A stretch of DNA of 64,000 nt from CBDFMG01 sp965221205 [NCBI: bacterium] (GTDB taxonomy: Bacteria > SM23-31), in the NCBI GenBank assembly GCA_965221205.1, contig OZ244870.1, positions 1,302,001 to 1,366,000 of the forward strand, in the 5' to 3' direction. This document shows, piece by piece, positions 55,131-63,714 of this stretch. Below the pieces are notes generated by a model. That model did not search any database, was not told where the DNA came from, and worked only from the letters and a program-made list of their open reading frames with translations. Position numbers and translations under genes: made by a program. Each line of letters begins with the position of its first letter. The first letter of the stretch is position 1.

Positions 55131-55171
55131 AAAAAAAGCGAGAACAATATAAAAAAATTGCTCTCGCTTTC
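55131..55171 (-). terminator. Rho-independent terminator, minus strand
   Basis: AAAGCGAGA (55136-55144) pairs with TCTCGCTTT (55163-55171), the stem extended by CAAT/ATTG after one mismatch, and on the minus strand it runs into eight T. It lies just beyond the stop of the T9SS pseudogene and would have ended its transcript. Confidence 0.8.
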
Positions 55172-55207
55172 CAATGTACAGGAAGGATACATCAATGATT
55201 TTTAATC

Positions 55208-55775
55208 TTATTTCATAAGGAGCAGTTTTTGTGTGTAAAAAAATGCCAGTATCTGTTCTTTATAAATAAAAATACTTTCCTGAAGATACTAGTTATCCTG
55301 TATTATTAGTGCCATTCCATTGAATTGAATGATTTCCCGCAGATTGTCGATCGTTGATTAGTGTTTTCACTTCCCGGCCGAGAACGTCATAAATGGTCAG
55401 AGTTACCATTAACGGAAGCGGAATTTAATACTCTATTGTAGTGGTCGGGTTAAAAAGTTTCGGATAATTTTGAAATAATTTGAATTCTGTTTGGAATTCG
55501 CTTTCTTATTCAACACTTATGTATAATATAGTTCCATTTATCCCAACGATCCACTCTGTGAATTTATTGGTATAATATGCACTTAACAAGTGCGATATTA
55601 GTATTGCAGTTCTGACTGATCCATGTTTCACCACCATCTTCAGTAGTAGGTATTATTCCGTTATACCCGACAGTACGTCCCGTGTTCGAGTCGAGGAAAA
55701 TACATGATAGAGATCATAGTCAGTTGTGCTTGTTTGTGGATTCCAGGTTTCACCAATTAAGTTATTTTTTATACA
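55208..55775 (-). pseudogene. T9SS-exported YCF48/BNR-repeat protein, decayed C-terminal part
   Basis: On the minus strand one frame reads IFLDSNTGRTVGYNGII and EDGGETWISQN (about 55700-55610), a YCF48/BNR-type beta-propeller blade ending in the 'DGGETW' turn. Further on, FQNYPKLFNPTTTIEY, LTIYDVLGREVKTLIND, HSIQWNGTNN and finally TQKLLLMK with TAA at 55210-55208 reproduce a full T9SS sorting domain (the usual YPNPFNP has become YPKLFNP). Several stops and frameshifts intervene. It is the tail of a once-larger surface protein; the 5' part has gone. Confidence 0.65.
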
Positions 55776-56023
55776 GAAGACAGTTTATATGTATTTCCGG
55801 AATTTTTTTGTTTCTCAAAAATTAAGAGATGGTTAAAAATCTGAAGTGTAAATTTTTATCACATTCAAATACAAAAATTTGTATCTTGGCAGATATAAAC
55901 GCAAATTATCTATTTTGTAAATGAACTGGATTTTGGTTTGCGACGTTTAATTTGGAAGAAATCACATCAATAATCTTATGATTTCGACAAATTGTCATAA
56001 TTTCAATTGCGAATCCTAAAATA

Positions 56024-57448
56024 ATGTCAATTTTATCACGCTATATGCTCAGATCTTTTCTTAGCCCTTTCTTATACGGAATGGTTGTTATCATATTTGT
56101 CTTCACAATCAATTATTTCATCAAACAGATACCGAATCTGTTAAGTAAAGAAGTCTCGATTTTTGTCATCGCAGAGCTTGTCGCACTAAATCTTGCATGG
56201 ATAGTGGGGCTAGCGATACCGATTTCAGTATTGGTTGCGACATTGACGATTTTCGGGAAAATGTCGGCAGACAATGAAATCACCGCTATGAAAGCAGGTG
56301 GATATGGTCTCCATCAGGCAATGATTCCCATGCTTATGTTTACCATCGTACTCGCATACGGCAATCACCGGTTCAACAACGATATTTTACCGGAACTCAA
56401 TCATAAAGCTCGTCAATTACTCTCAGATATTAACTTGAAAAAACCGAGCCTGTCATTCAAAGAGGGGATATTTTCGAATCAGGATGTCATTAAAGATCAA
56501 AGACTGCAGTTTAAAAAGATCGATAACACATCAAACTGGGTATATGGCGTTACAATATTGGATTATGCATCACCCAAGGTGTTTCGGACCATAGTTGCTG
56601 AAAAAGCGCTCTTGGGTTTCAGTGAAGAAGAATCTCAAATGATTCTTGATTTATATACGGTTGAAATGCATGAAGTCGATAGTAAAATGCAATCGGAATA
56701 CCGGCGTTCCAGAATGGATAAATACCGGATGAGGATCGATGTTGAGTCGGCCGAGTTGGAAAGATCGGGGAAAGAGATGCGTGGTGACCGTGAGAAGAAC
56801 ATTGCGCAGCTCAAACAAGATATAGAGGAGCGTGCACCGCGGATTGAACAGTACAAGAGAGACATTGTGACACGGGTTAGCGGTCCGATATTTAATATCG
56901 ATATCCCGGATCAGGAAACAAGAGATTTTCTTTCCAATCTAACTCTTGAGGACTTTTCGTCCAATGAACGGGAGATATACGAAATAAATAAACGCCTTGA
57001 AAATCCGGTGATTCAGGCAATTAATAGTAAATCAGGATTGGCAAATACCATTCGGTCGGATATTCTGTTTATCGATTCGGAAATGAAATATAAGAATAAG
57101 CTGATGGTAGAAATTCACAAGAAATTTTCACTCCCGGCAGCATGTATAGTATTTGTCTTAATCGGAGCTCCTTTGGGAGTAAAAGCCCGGCACGGCGGAC
57201 TTGGTGTGGGCGGGGGACTCGGATTGATATTTTTTTTCATCTATTGGACTCTCATAATAACCGGGGAACAGCTTTCGGATAGAAGACTATTGGCACCCTG
57301 GATAGCGATGTGGTGGGCGAATATTATCGTAGGAAGTGTTGGGATATGGCTTACTATTAGCATGGCTCGTGAAACAACTTTTATAGATTTTAACAAATTC
57401 AATCCACTCAGATTTTTTAATTGGAAAAATAAAGACAAAGCTGCTTGA
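56024..57448 (+). CDS. lptF: LptF/LptG-family LPS export permease (LptF position)
   Basis: 474 residues, YjgP/YjgQ family. Membrane helices near 12-32, 50-75, 98-115 and three at the C-terminus (about 360-455). Family motifs: an N-terminal RYMLRSFLSPFL, TIFGKMSADNEITAMKAGG (the conserved 'E..AL.a.G' coupling region), and VFVLIGAPLGVKARHGG. A long charged periplasmic insert (about 190-330) is larger than in E. coli LptF. With LptG and the LptB ATPase (not in this window) it extracts LPS from the inner membrane. The paralogue follows 65 bp later. Confidence 0.87.
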   Translation: MSILSRYMLRSFLSPFLYGMVVIIFVFTINYFIKQIPNLLSKEVSIFVIAELVALNLAWIVGLAIPISVLVATLTIFGKMSADNEITAMKAGGYGLHQAMIPMLMFTIVLAYGNHRFNNDILPELNHKARQLLSDINLKKPSLSFKEGIFSNQDVIKDQRLQFKKIDNTSNWVYGVTILDYASPKVFRTIVAEKALLGFSEEESQMILDLYTVEMHEVDSKMQSEYRRSRMDKYRMRIDVESAELERSGKEMRGDREKNIAQLKQDIEERAPRIEQYKRDIVTRVSGPIFNIDIPDQETRDFLSNLTLEDFSSNEREIYEINKRLENPVIQAINSKSGLANTIRSDILFIDSEMKYKNKLMVEIHKKFSLPAACIVFVLIGAPLGVKARHGGLGVGGGLGLIFFFIYWTLIITGEQLSDRRLLAPWIAMWWANIIVGSVGIWLTISMARETTFIDFNKFNPLRFFNWKNKDKAA

Positions 57449-57513
57449 GAACACATAACGGAATTCCAATGACTGTTTATGTGTTATAAAAACACAAAGT
57501 CAAACTTATAATA

Positions 57514-58590
57514 ATGGCCGAAATACTCGACAAATATATTCTGAAACGGTTTCTCAAAACGCTATTTTTGACAATTTGTGCGTTCTATATTATTGTCTTG
57601 ATAGTTGATTTTGTCGAAAAAGTCGACACGTTTATCGATAGAAATGCAGCATATACCGATGTTGTGCTCTATTTTTATTATGCTCTACCGAATTTCTTCA
57701 TAATGATTATGCCGATTTCGCTTCTTATGGCATCGCTCTTTACTATGGGACAGTTTGTGAAATTCGGAGAATTGACCGCACTGAAAGCCGCTGGAGTGAG
57801 TTTGTACCGCATTGTCGCGCCTGTCATACTGCTCGGTTTCGTAATATCACTTTTTTCATACTGGTTCGGTGAAAATATTGTGACTTCCTATGAGCGTGAG
57901 AAATCAAATATATACAATGTCAACATCAAGAAAAATAAAGCTGTGCTCATGCGAAAAGAGAATGTCATCATGCAGGACACCAATGACCGGGTTATATCGA
58001 TTGCTCATTACGATGGCCCTAGGCATAAAGGGCGTGTGGTGAATATTCAAAAACGGAACGGAAACCGGATACTATTGACGCTTAGTGCTCAGGAAATGAT
58101 TCCGGCAGAAGGAGAGTGGCTGTTACTCGATGGTGTAATTCGGGACTTTTCGACCGGTGAGGAAATTGTACAGGAGTTTGAAGAATATCGGATTACAGAT
58201 TTCACTTTCACGGAAGAAGATATCGTTTCAGTCAGTATAGAGCCCGAAGAAATGAATGCAATTGAATTAACACAGTACATAGAAAAACTTAAACAGATAG
58301 GGAGTCCCTACGACCATTGGTATGTCGATTATTACAAAAAATTCGCATTTCCATTTGCAAACTTGATTGTCGTCCTACTCGGATTGCCTCTTGCTACACA
58401 GCGATGGAGAGGAGGAGCAACAGTCGGTTTCGGGATTTGCATCTTAATCTGTTTTTTCTACTATTCAATTATGACATTCACCCATGCTCTCGGCTATAAA
58501 GGGACCTTGTCACCGGTTATGGCTGCCTGGATCAGTAATATTGTTTTCGGATCGATGGGAGTCTTTGTTCTAATAAAGGCTCAAAAATAG
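57514..58590 (+). CDS. lptG: LptF/LptG-family LPS export permease (LptG position)
   Basis: 358 residues, the usual LptG length. LDKYILKRFLKTLFLTICAF is the first membrane helix, MGQFVKFGELTALKAAGVSLYRI the coupling motif, and VLLGLPLATQRWRGGATVGFG the conserved C-terminal loop before the last two membrane helices. The periplasmic jellyroll-like region is at about 125-250. It forms the permease heterodimer with the upstream gene product; partner LptB is expected elsewhere. A pseudogene starts 2 bp after its stop. Confidence 0.9.
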   Translation: MAEILDKYILKRFLKTLFLTICAFYIIVLIVDFVEKVDTFIDRNAAYTDVVLYFYYALPNFFIMIMPISLLMASLFTMGQFVKFGELTALKAAGVSLYRIVAPVILLGFVISLFSYWFGENIVTSYEREKSNIYNVNIKKNKAVLMRKENVIMQDTNDRVISIAHYDGPRHKGRVVNIQKRNGNRILLTLSAQEMIPAEGEWLLLDGVIRDFSTGEEIVQEFEEYRITDFTFTEEDIVSVSIEPEEMNAIELTQYIEKLKQIGSPYDHWYVDYYKKFAFPFANLIVVLLGLPLATQRWRGGATVGFGICILICFFYYSIMTFTHALGYKGTLSPVMAAWISNIVFGSMGVFVLIKAQK

Positions 58591-58592
58591 TG

Positions 58593-58950
58593 ATGCAATC
58601 ATTTCTAAAATTTAATAAAGGCCTCCTGAAACTACCTTTCGGCGTACAACTATGCTATTTGTGCTCATGTGTGCAAATATGGTAGCACCGCTTTTCTTTT
58701 TTTGACAAGGCTGAGGGTTTTTCTGACCGCACATTCAGGTTTTTCACGGCTTCTTGGATTTGGTCATGTACTGTGGCTTCCCTTAATAATCTTCTTTTGG
58801 ACGCAATTCGACACCGCTCCCATCGATTCTCCATTTGGCATGTGGATGAGAGCCGTTGTTCTCCTTAATGCTCATTCATTAATTCTCGATGCAATCGATG
58901 TTGTACGGTTTATCAGAGGTGACAGGCAGGAAACTGTTGAAGGTCTTTAA
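58593..58950 (+). pseudogene. Small integral membrane protein, frameshifted N-terminus
   Basis: From ATG 58593 the sense begins MQSFLKFNKGLLKLPFGVQL, then moves to a second frame (MLFVLMCANMVAPLFF) and a third (from 58669), which gives an intact C-terminal 75 residues: SRLLGFGHVLWLPLIIFFWTQF and MWMRAVVLLNAHSLILDAIDVVRFI, ending DRQETVEGL. Two short indels thus break a membrane protein of about 115 residues with three or four helices. I believe the family is a widespread uncharacterised one ('LG.GH..W.PL....W'), but cannot name it. It follows lptG immediately. Confidence 0.5.
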
Positions 58951-59306
58951 CGGAAAGCTCAATCGATCTGTAACTATTGTTTTAAGTAAGCTAAGATACT
59001 GATATTTAATTATCGAACGAGCATTACTGTGTTTAATGTTCTAAGTTTTGGCGGGCCTGAGAAAACTTCGCAATGAGATAAATGATATAAAAATCAGCCA
59101 GCATTTGTTCTCCGTCCCAGATGGATTAAACATGATTACTCTAATTATTATCTGCGCGGAAAGAGGTTGATGAGCGAATAAGAGCACGACGGACGCACCC
59201 ACATAAAGTATTACGATGCGAAATCTAATATAATTAAATAGACATTCATGAAATTCATTGATTTCTATGTGTGTCGATCATACTTTTTATAAAATGAGTG
59301 ATTATT
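58951..59306. other. Intergenic, nothing recognised
   Basis: Stops in all frames on both strands; no hairpin with T-run, no RNA gene pattern. It separates two convergent decayed genes. Confidence 0.5.
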
Positions 59307-59896
59307 CTATTTGTGAGTACTTGTTATGTTGTTTTTCGCTTTATGAGATCCCTGAACGAATATAAACTGATGTGCAATCCGAATAAATATTGGTGTGAGG
59401 AACGCAAAAAAGAGTATATTGAAAGCAATATGCCAGATTCCGAATACCATACCACCTACAAGGAATATACCGATCTAACTCATGGTAAATCCGGTATAAC
59501 CTGTGGTGAAAAATGATACAAACAGATGGTAGAGCACGGTCAATAGACCACCACTCAGTCCATACAAGAAAATCCGGATGTTGTTTTTTCTGAAACTACT
59601 AATATGAGGTATCATAATACCTCCTGCGAGTCCTGTAATTCCGAAGTAGAATGACTGAGCCATAATCAGCGGAGGAAATGCTAATCCCGATCCCCAAGGA
59701 TTAAGTGCCGAAAATAGAAATCTGCTTGCCGTGCCGATTACTCCTCCAAATGCTGGTCCGAATATGTAGCCTCCTGTAAAAATTGTGGTCATGATGAGTT
59801 CAATATTTGGGACAGGTACTAACAGCCCACCACAGAACAGAACGCTATATATAGTCCCCCGTAAGCTATGCGCATATTTGATCGATATATTTTCAT
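59307..59896 (-). pseudogene. ECF-transporter S component, broken by a frameshift and a TAG
   Basis: Minus-strand sense begins at ATG 59896 (MKIYRSNMRIAYGGLYIAF), shifts frame near 59840 (LLVPVPNIELIMTTIFTGGY), then runs IFGPAFGGVIGTASRFLFSALNPWGSGLAFPPLIMAQSFYFGI through further helices to an in-frame TAG at 59475. The same frame continues GIFLVGGMVFGIWHIAFNILFFAFLTPIFIRIAHQF to a stop at 59307. About 196 residues, six helices, with the 'G...G...G.. ..L..FNPWG' pattern of ECF S components, which bind a vitamin or cofactor for the shared AAT module. Two lesions make it a likely pseudogene. Substrate unknown. Confidence 0.6.
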
Positions 59897-60102
59897 AAGA
59901 AAAATACGTTTAGACAATCAATGTACAAAAAAATAGCTATTACGCCCAAAGAAAATTCTTCTTGGATTTTATTTATTAACTTTGTAGAATCATAGCAAAT
60001 GTAAATGTTTAAATCACTGGATCAAGTAGAAAGTGATGTCTTTCGAATCCGGAGACTCGGCCACAATTAGGAAAATTATCACCATAATATTAGGTACCGG
60101 CT

Positions 60103-60666
60103 ATGGGAGAAGCAATTCAGATCACAAGAAATGATGCACTATTTGTAATCGTTGATATACAGGAGAAGCTGGCACGGCAGATGCCGGATCAGGAAAATGT
60201 TATTAAAAATACAGAAAAACTTCTTAAAGCAGCCCAGAGACTTCAGATACCGTTCATTTTTACAGAGCAATATCCAGATGGACTTGGTAAAACAATTCCC
60301 GAATTGGAACAATTTCAAAGCAATGTGGAACCGATCGACAAAATGACGTTTTGCTGTTGTGGAGAAGAACGGTTTCTGAATGCCCTTTCAATTGAAAACA
60401 GAAACAATATTCTCATAATCGGGATGGAAGCGCATATCTGTGTAATGCAAACCGGACTTGATCTCATGAACAGAGGTTACATGGTGGGTGTCGTCCAGGA
60501 TGCGGTGTGCTCCTTCAAACATAATGACAAGGAAATTGCCTTGAACCGTTTGCACGATTCAGGTGCACTGATCGTAACAACCGAGATGATACTCTACGAA
60601 TTGCTCGTAAAAGCAGGAACAGATGATTTTAAGGATTTGTTGCCGATACTCAAAGATAGGTCATAG
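60103..60666 (+). CDS. Isochorismatase-family cysteine hydrolase
   Basis: 187 residues, one alpha/beta domain. The catalytic triad is visible: Asp in FVIVDIQEKL (about 18), Lys in IDKMTFCC (about 80), and the nucleophile Cys in GMEAHICVMQTGLDL (about 115). The family hydrolyses amides or vinyl ethers (nicotinamidase, isochorismatase, unknown). This form, with 'TEQYPDGLG.T.PEL', matches the YcaC/hydrolase subgroup of unknown substrate common in Gram-negatives. Monocistronic. Confidence 0.9.
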   Translation: MGEAIQITRNDALFVIVDIQEKLARQMPDQENVIKNTEKLLKAAQRLQIPFIFTEQYPDGLGKTIPELEQFQSNVEPIDKMTFCCCGEERFLNALSIENRNNILIIGMEAHICVMQTGLDLMNRGYMVGVVQDAVCSFKHNDKEIALNRLHDSGALIVTTEMILYELLVKAGTDDFKDLLPILKDRS

Positions 60667-60815
60667 ATTATAAGAGTCAGTAAGGAAAGAAAATTAGTAA
60701 GATTTGAATATAGGTGTATATTGAACACAATCATTTGAATAGGCACATCAAAATATATGTTGCCTATAGTAAACGAAAGAGTATCACTCATTCTGATTAA
60801 AAAGTAAAATATTTC

Positions 60816-60976
60816 TTGACAATCGTGAATTTTTTTATTTCTTTATGTATGTAAATCTCTAAAACCCTATTTACCACGGATAACGGCGCTAATTAGAAAC
60901 TCGCCCTTCTAAGAAGAGCCGTCTTTAAAGTCCATCCGACCGAAAGCTTTCGGAACCCCCCTCCGGAAGCTTTTTT
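60816..60976 (+). other. Possible small RNA or leader with terminator
   Basis: TTGACA (60816-60821) is followed about 125 nt later by a terminator hairpin, with no open frame between. The enclosed sequence has repeats able to pair (CGGCGC with downstream CGCC, and GGCTC-like AAGAGCCG). It could be an sRNA or a regulated leader of the DegT gene, which starts 112 bp after it. No consensus -10 box is found at 17 bp, so the promoter is weak evidence. Confidence 0.3.
60946..60976 (+). terminator. Rho-independent terminator before the DegT gene
   Basis: GCTTTCGG (60946-60953) pairs with CCGGAAGC (60963-60970), with one T-G wobble, around a C-rich loop, and is followed by six T. It has no gene close upstream on the plus strand (the isochorismatase-like gene stops 280 bp before). 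Confidence 0.75.
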
Positions 60977-61088
60977 GTTTGGGCTATATTACCTCCTTCC
61001 GAGAGGCAAAATATGTTACTATTATTATTGTAAATTTGTACACTTGTGCACACTAGTTTAATCGGATTAAACAGTAAATGGCAAGAAT

Positions 61089-62318
61089 ATGGAACTAGCG
61101 ATCAAAGGCGGAGCACCCGTTAGAACGAAGCCCTTCAGCTCATGGCCCGTCTGGGACAATCACGAAATAGAAGCTGTCAAAAAAGCTGTCGAAAGTGGCA
61201 AATGGGGATATCCGCAATGGGAATACGTTCCTCAATTTGCAAAAAATTTTGCAGTGTACAATGATGCCGAATTCGGAATCTGCTTCAATAGCGGGACATC
61301 GGCTATAGTCGGTGCTCTCTGGGCCGCTGGCGTGTGTCCGGGAGATGAAGTCATACTTCCTGCGTACACTTTTATTGCAACTGCTTCAGCAGTGATCCAA
61401 ATTGGCGCTATTCCTATATTTGCAGACATTGAGTCAAATTCCTTTCATCTTAGTACTCAGTCCGTAGAAGAACATATCACTTCAAATACTAAAGCTGTTC
61501 TGCCGGTACATGTTGGCGGAAGAATGGCCGATATGCCGAAACTACAAGAAGTGTGTGACCATCACGATTTAGTGCTGATTTCCGATGCAGCGCAGGCCTG
61601 GGGTTCGGGGTGGCAGGAAAAACGCTCTGCGGCGTATGGAGATGCATCTGCATTCAGTTTTCAGTCCTCAAAAAATATTACTGCCGGAGAAGGCGGTATT
61701 GTGCTGACGAATGATGAAAAATTCGCCGAATTTTGCGAAAGCTACTGCAATTGCGGCAGACTGAATGGCAAACCGGCTTACGAGCACTTTTATATCGGTC
61801 AGAATCTCAGATTAAGCGAAATGCAAGGAGCGCTACTGTCTGCACAGTTTGAACGCTATCCTGCAATGCTGTGCGAGCGACACGAAAATGCCGAATTTAT
61901 TGACAAAGAACTGAGGAAATTTGAAGGGATTACACCATTAACCATCGATGCAAATTCTTCATCAAATGCCTTCCATTTCTTCTTAATGAGATATAACAAA
62001 GAACATTTTGAGGATGTCCCGAAATTGAGTATTATTGATGCACTTAAGGCTGAAGGAATTCCTGCACATCCAGGTTATACAATTCCTCTTTATAAACAGC
62101 CGGTTTTTGAGTCAGGAGAGTTGGGACCACGGGGAGCGCAGCTCAGCACATTTTCTGATTATACGAACATTAGTCTGCCGGAAACGGAAAAAGCCTGTAA
62201 TGATGAGGCAATCTGGTTGAAGCACAACCTTTTAATCGGGTCAAGAGATGATATGCAGGATATTGTTAATGCATTTGAAAAAGTTCTGAAAAATTGCAAG
62301 GAATTAAAGAAGGATTAA
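61089..62318 (+). CDS. DegT/DnrJ/EryC1/StrS-family PLP aminotransferase
   Basis: 409 residues. The fold-type I sugar aminotransferase pattern: FNSGTSAIVGALWAAGV, GDEVILPAYTFIATASAVIQIGAIPIFADI, ISDAAQAWGS, and FSFQSSKNITAGEGGIVLT with the PLP lysine (about 198). QNLRLSEMQGALLSAQ follows. These enzymes aminate keto-sugar nucleotides; this one could supply the WbpE-like step missing between the WbpB- and WbpD-like genes at 34 kb, although it lies 26 kb away. The glycine- and tryptophan-rich N-terminus (GGAPVRTKPFSSWPVW) is typical of the Glu/Gln:inosose-type branch, so another substrate is equally possible. Confidence 0.88.
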   Translation: MELAIKGGAPVRTKPFSSWPVWDNHEIEAVKKAVESGKWGYPQWEYVPQFAKNFAVYNDAEFGICFNSGTSAIVGALWAAGVCPGDEVILPAYTFIATASAVIQIGAIPIFADIESNSFHLSTQSVEEHITSNTKAVLPVHVGGRMADMPKLQEVCDHHDLVLISDAAQAWGSGWQEKRSAAYGDASAFSFQSSKNITAGEGGIVLTNDEKFAEFCESYCNCGRLNGKPAYEHFYIGQNLRLSEMQGALLSAQFERYPAMLCERHENAEFIDKELRKFEGITPLTIDANSSSNAFHFFLMRYNKEHFEDVPKLSIIDALKAEGIPAHPGYTIPLYKQPVFESGELGPRGAQLSTFSDYTNISLPETEKACNDEAIWLKHNLLIGSRDDMQDIVNAFEKVLKNCKELKKD

Positions 62319-62341
62319 GTGTTGTCCGTTAAGGTGAAATA

Positions 62342-63631
62342 ATGAAATATTCTTTCGATTGCGTAGATTGTAAAAGAAAATATTCTATTGATAAGGCAAG
62401 CTACTTGTGTCAATGCGGGGGACTTCTCGATTTTAATGTAAATCTTGATGAATTGCCTGAAACAGTGTCTTTGGAGGAGTTTGACCGGCGTGCTCAAGAA
62501 GCATTGCCCGGAAAAAGCAGCGGTGTATGGAGGTATAAAGAACTTGTTCTGCCCGATATTTCGGACGATCACATTATCTCAACTTTAGAAGGAAACACTA
62601 AACTATACGATGTGCCGAAAGTGGCCTCGGAAATCGGTGTCGATTCGCTCCAGATTAAACATGAAGGCGATAATCCATCCGGCTCGTTTAAAGACCGGGG
62701 TATGACAGTTGCCGTCTCACATGCAAATGATAAAAGCGAAAAGGTCCTCGCCTGTGCATCGACAGGCAATACGAGTGCTTCGATGGCAGCATATGCTGCC
62801 ATGGCAGGATTAAAAGCGATTGTCTTGATTCCGGAAGCAAAGATAACAGTTAGTAAACTTGCACAGGCATTGGCCTATGGCGCGGTCACTGTTGAACTTG
62901 AAGGTGATTTTGATGACTGCATGGAACTGATTCTTGAAGGTGCCCGGCAGGAAATACTTTATCCCATGAATTCTGTCAACTCATTCAGACCTGCAGGCCA
63001 AAAGACAATAATATGGGAAATTTTCCAGCAGCGGTCTTGGTCTCCACCTGACTGGATTGTTTTTCCCGCAGGCAATCTGGGAAATCTCTCCTCTTTTGGT
63101 CTTGCTATTGAGGATTTTTATAAGCTCGGATTTATCAAGAAAAAACCGAGGCTTGCCGGTGTCCAAGCCGAAGGTGCAAACCCCTTCTTTCTGTCGTATC
63201 AGGATGATTTCAAAGAAAAACGAACGGTACAGGCGGATACTATTGCGACGGCAATCCGGATCGGCAATCCCGTTAATTACACCAGAGCTGTCCGTTCTCT
63301 GAGGTTGACAAACGGTGTGATGACGCAAGTTTCCGATCAGAGAATTATGGACGCCAAAGCTCTTATTGAAAGAACAGGTATCGGTGCTGAACCGTCATCG
63401 TGTGCCTCACTGGCCGGTCTGAAAAGACTCCGTGAGGAAAATGTGATTAGCTCCGATGAATCGGTTGTTCTGATATTTACCGGACATATCTTGAAAGATC
63501 CAGAAGCAATAATTTCTTATCATTCGAATTCCATGGAGGGAATCACTTCGACCTATGCTAATAAGCCGTTGAAAGCGAAACCGACTATGGATGGTTTGGA
63601 AGACCTTATAGCACAAATCACTTCTAACTGA
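62342..63631 (+). CDS. thrC: Threonine synthase
   Basis: 429 residues. It converts O-phospho-L-homoserine to threonine with PLP. An N-terminal Cys-rich segment (CVDCKRKYS ... CQCGG) is the ribbon found in ThrC of the longer, SAM-independent type. The PLP lysine is in NPSGSFKDRGM (about 112-122), then ACASTGNTSASMAAYAA and PAGNLGNLSSFG. Catalytic residues are intact. It lies 23 bp after the DegT gene; the two are likely co-transcribed. Confidence 0.95.
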   Translation: MKYSFDCVDCKRKYSIDKASYLCQCGGLLDFNVNLDELPETVSLEEFDRRAQEALPGKSSGVWRYKELVLPDISDDHIISTLEGNTKLYDVPKVASEIGVDSLQIKHEGDNPSGSFKDRGMTVAVSHANDKSEKVLACASTGNTSASMAAYAAMAGLKAIVLIPEAKITVSKLAQALAYGAVTVELEGDFDDCMELILEGARQEILYPMNSVNSFRPAGQKTIIWEIFQQRSWSPPDWIVFPAGNLGNLSSFGLAIEDFYKLGFIKKKPRLAGVQAEGANPFFLSYQDDFKEKRTVQADTIATAIRIGNPVNYTRAVRSLRLTNGVMTQVSDQRIMDAKALIERTGIGAEPSSCASLAGLKRLREENVISSDESVVLIFTGHILKDPEAIISYHSNSMEGITSTYANKPLKAKPTMDGLEDLIAQITSN

Positions 63632-63714
63632 GCGCTGACCGTTCTCTTGAGATTCACACTAAACTGTGTATTTAAGGTTGTGTCTGTAAGGAGAGTATAT
63701 AACAATACAATTCT

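Noticed and set aside
59298-59516. 72-residue plus-strand frame
   Set aside because: It is antisense to the readable C-terminal sense of the ECF S-component pseudogene on the minus strand.
60040-60075. TTCGAATCC followed by GGCCA, resembling a tRNA T-loop and 3' end
   Set aside because: The flanking bases cannot form the T stem and no acceptor, D or anticodon arms are present upstream.
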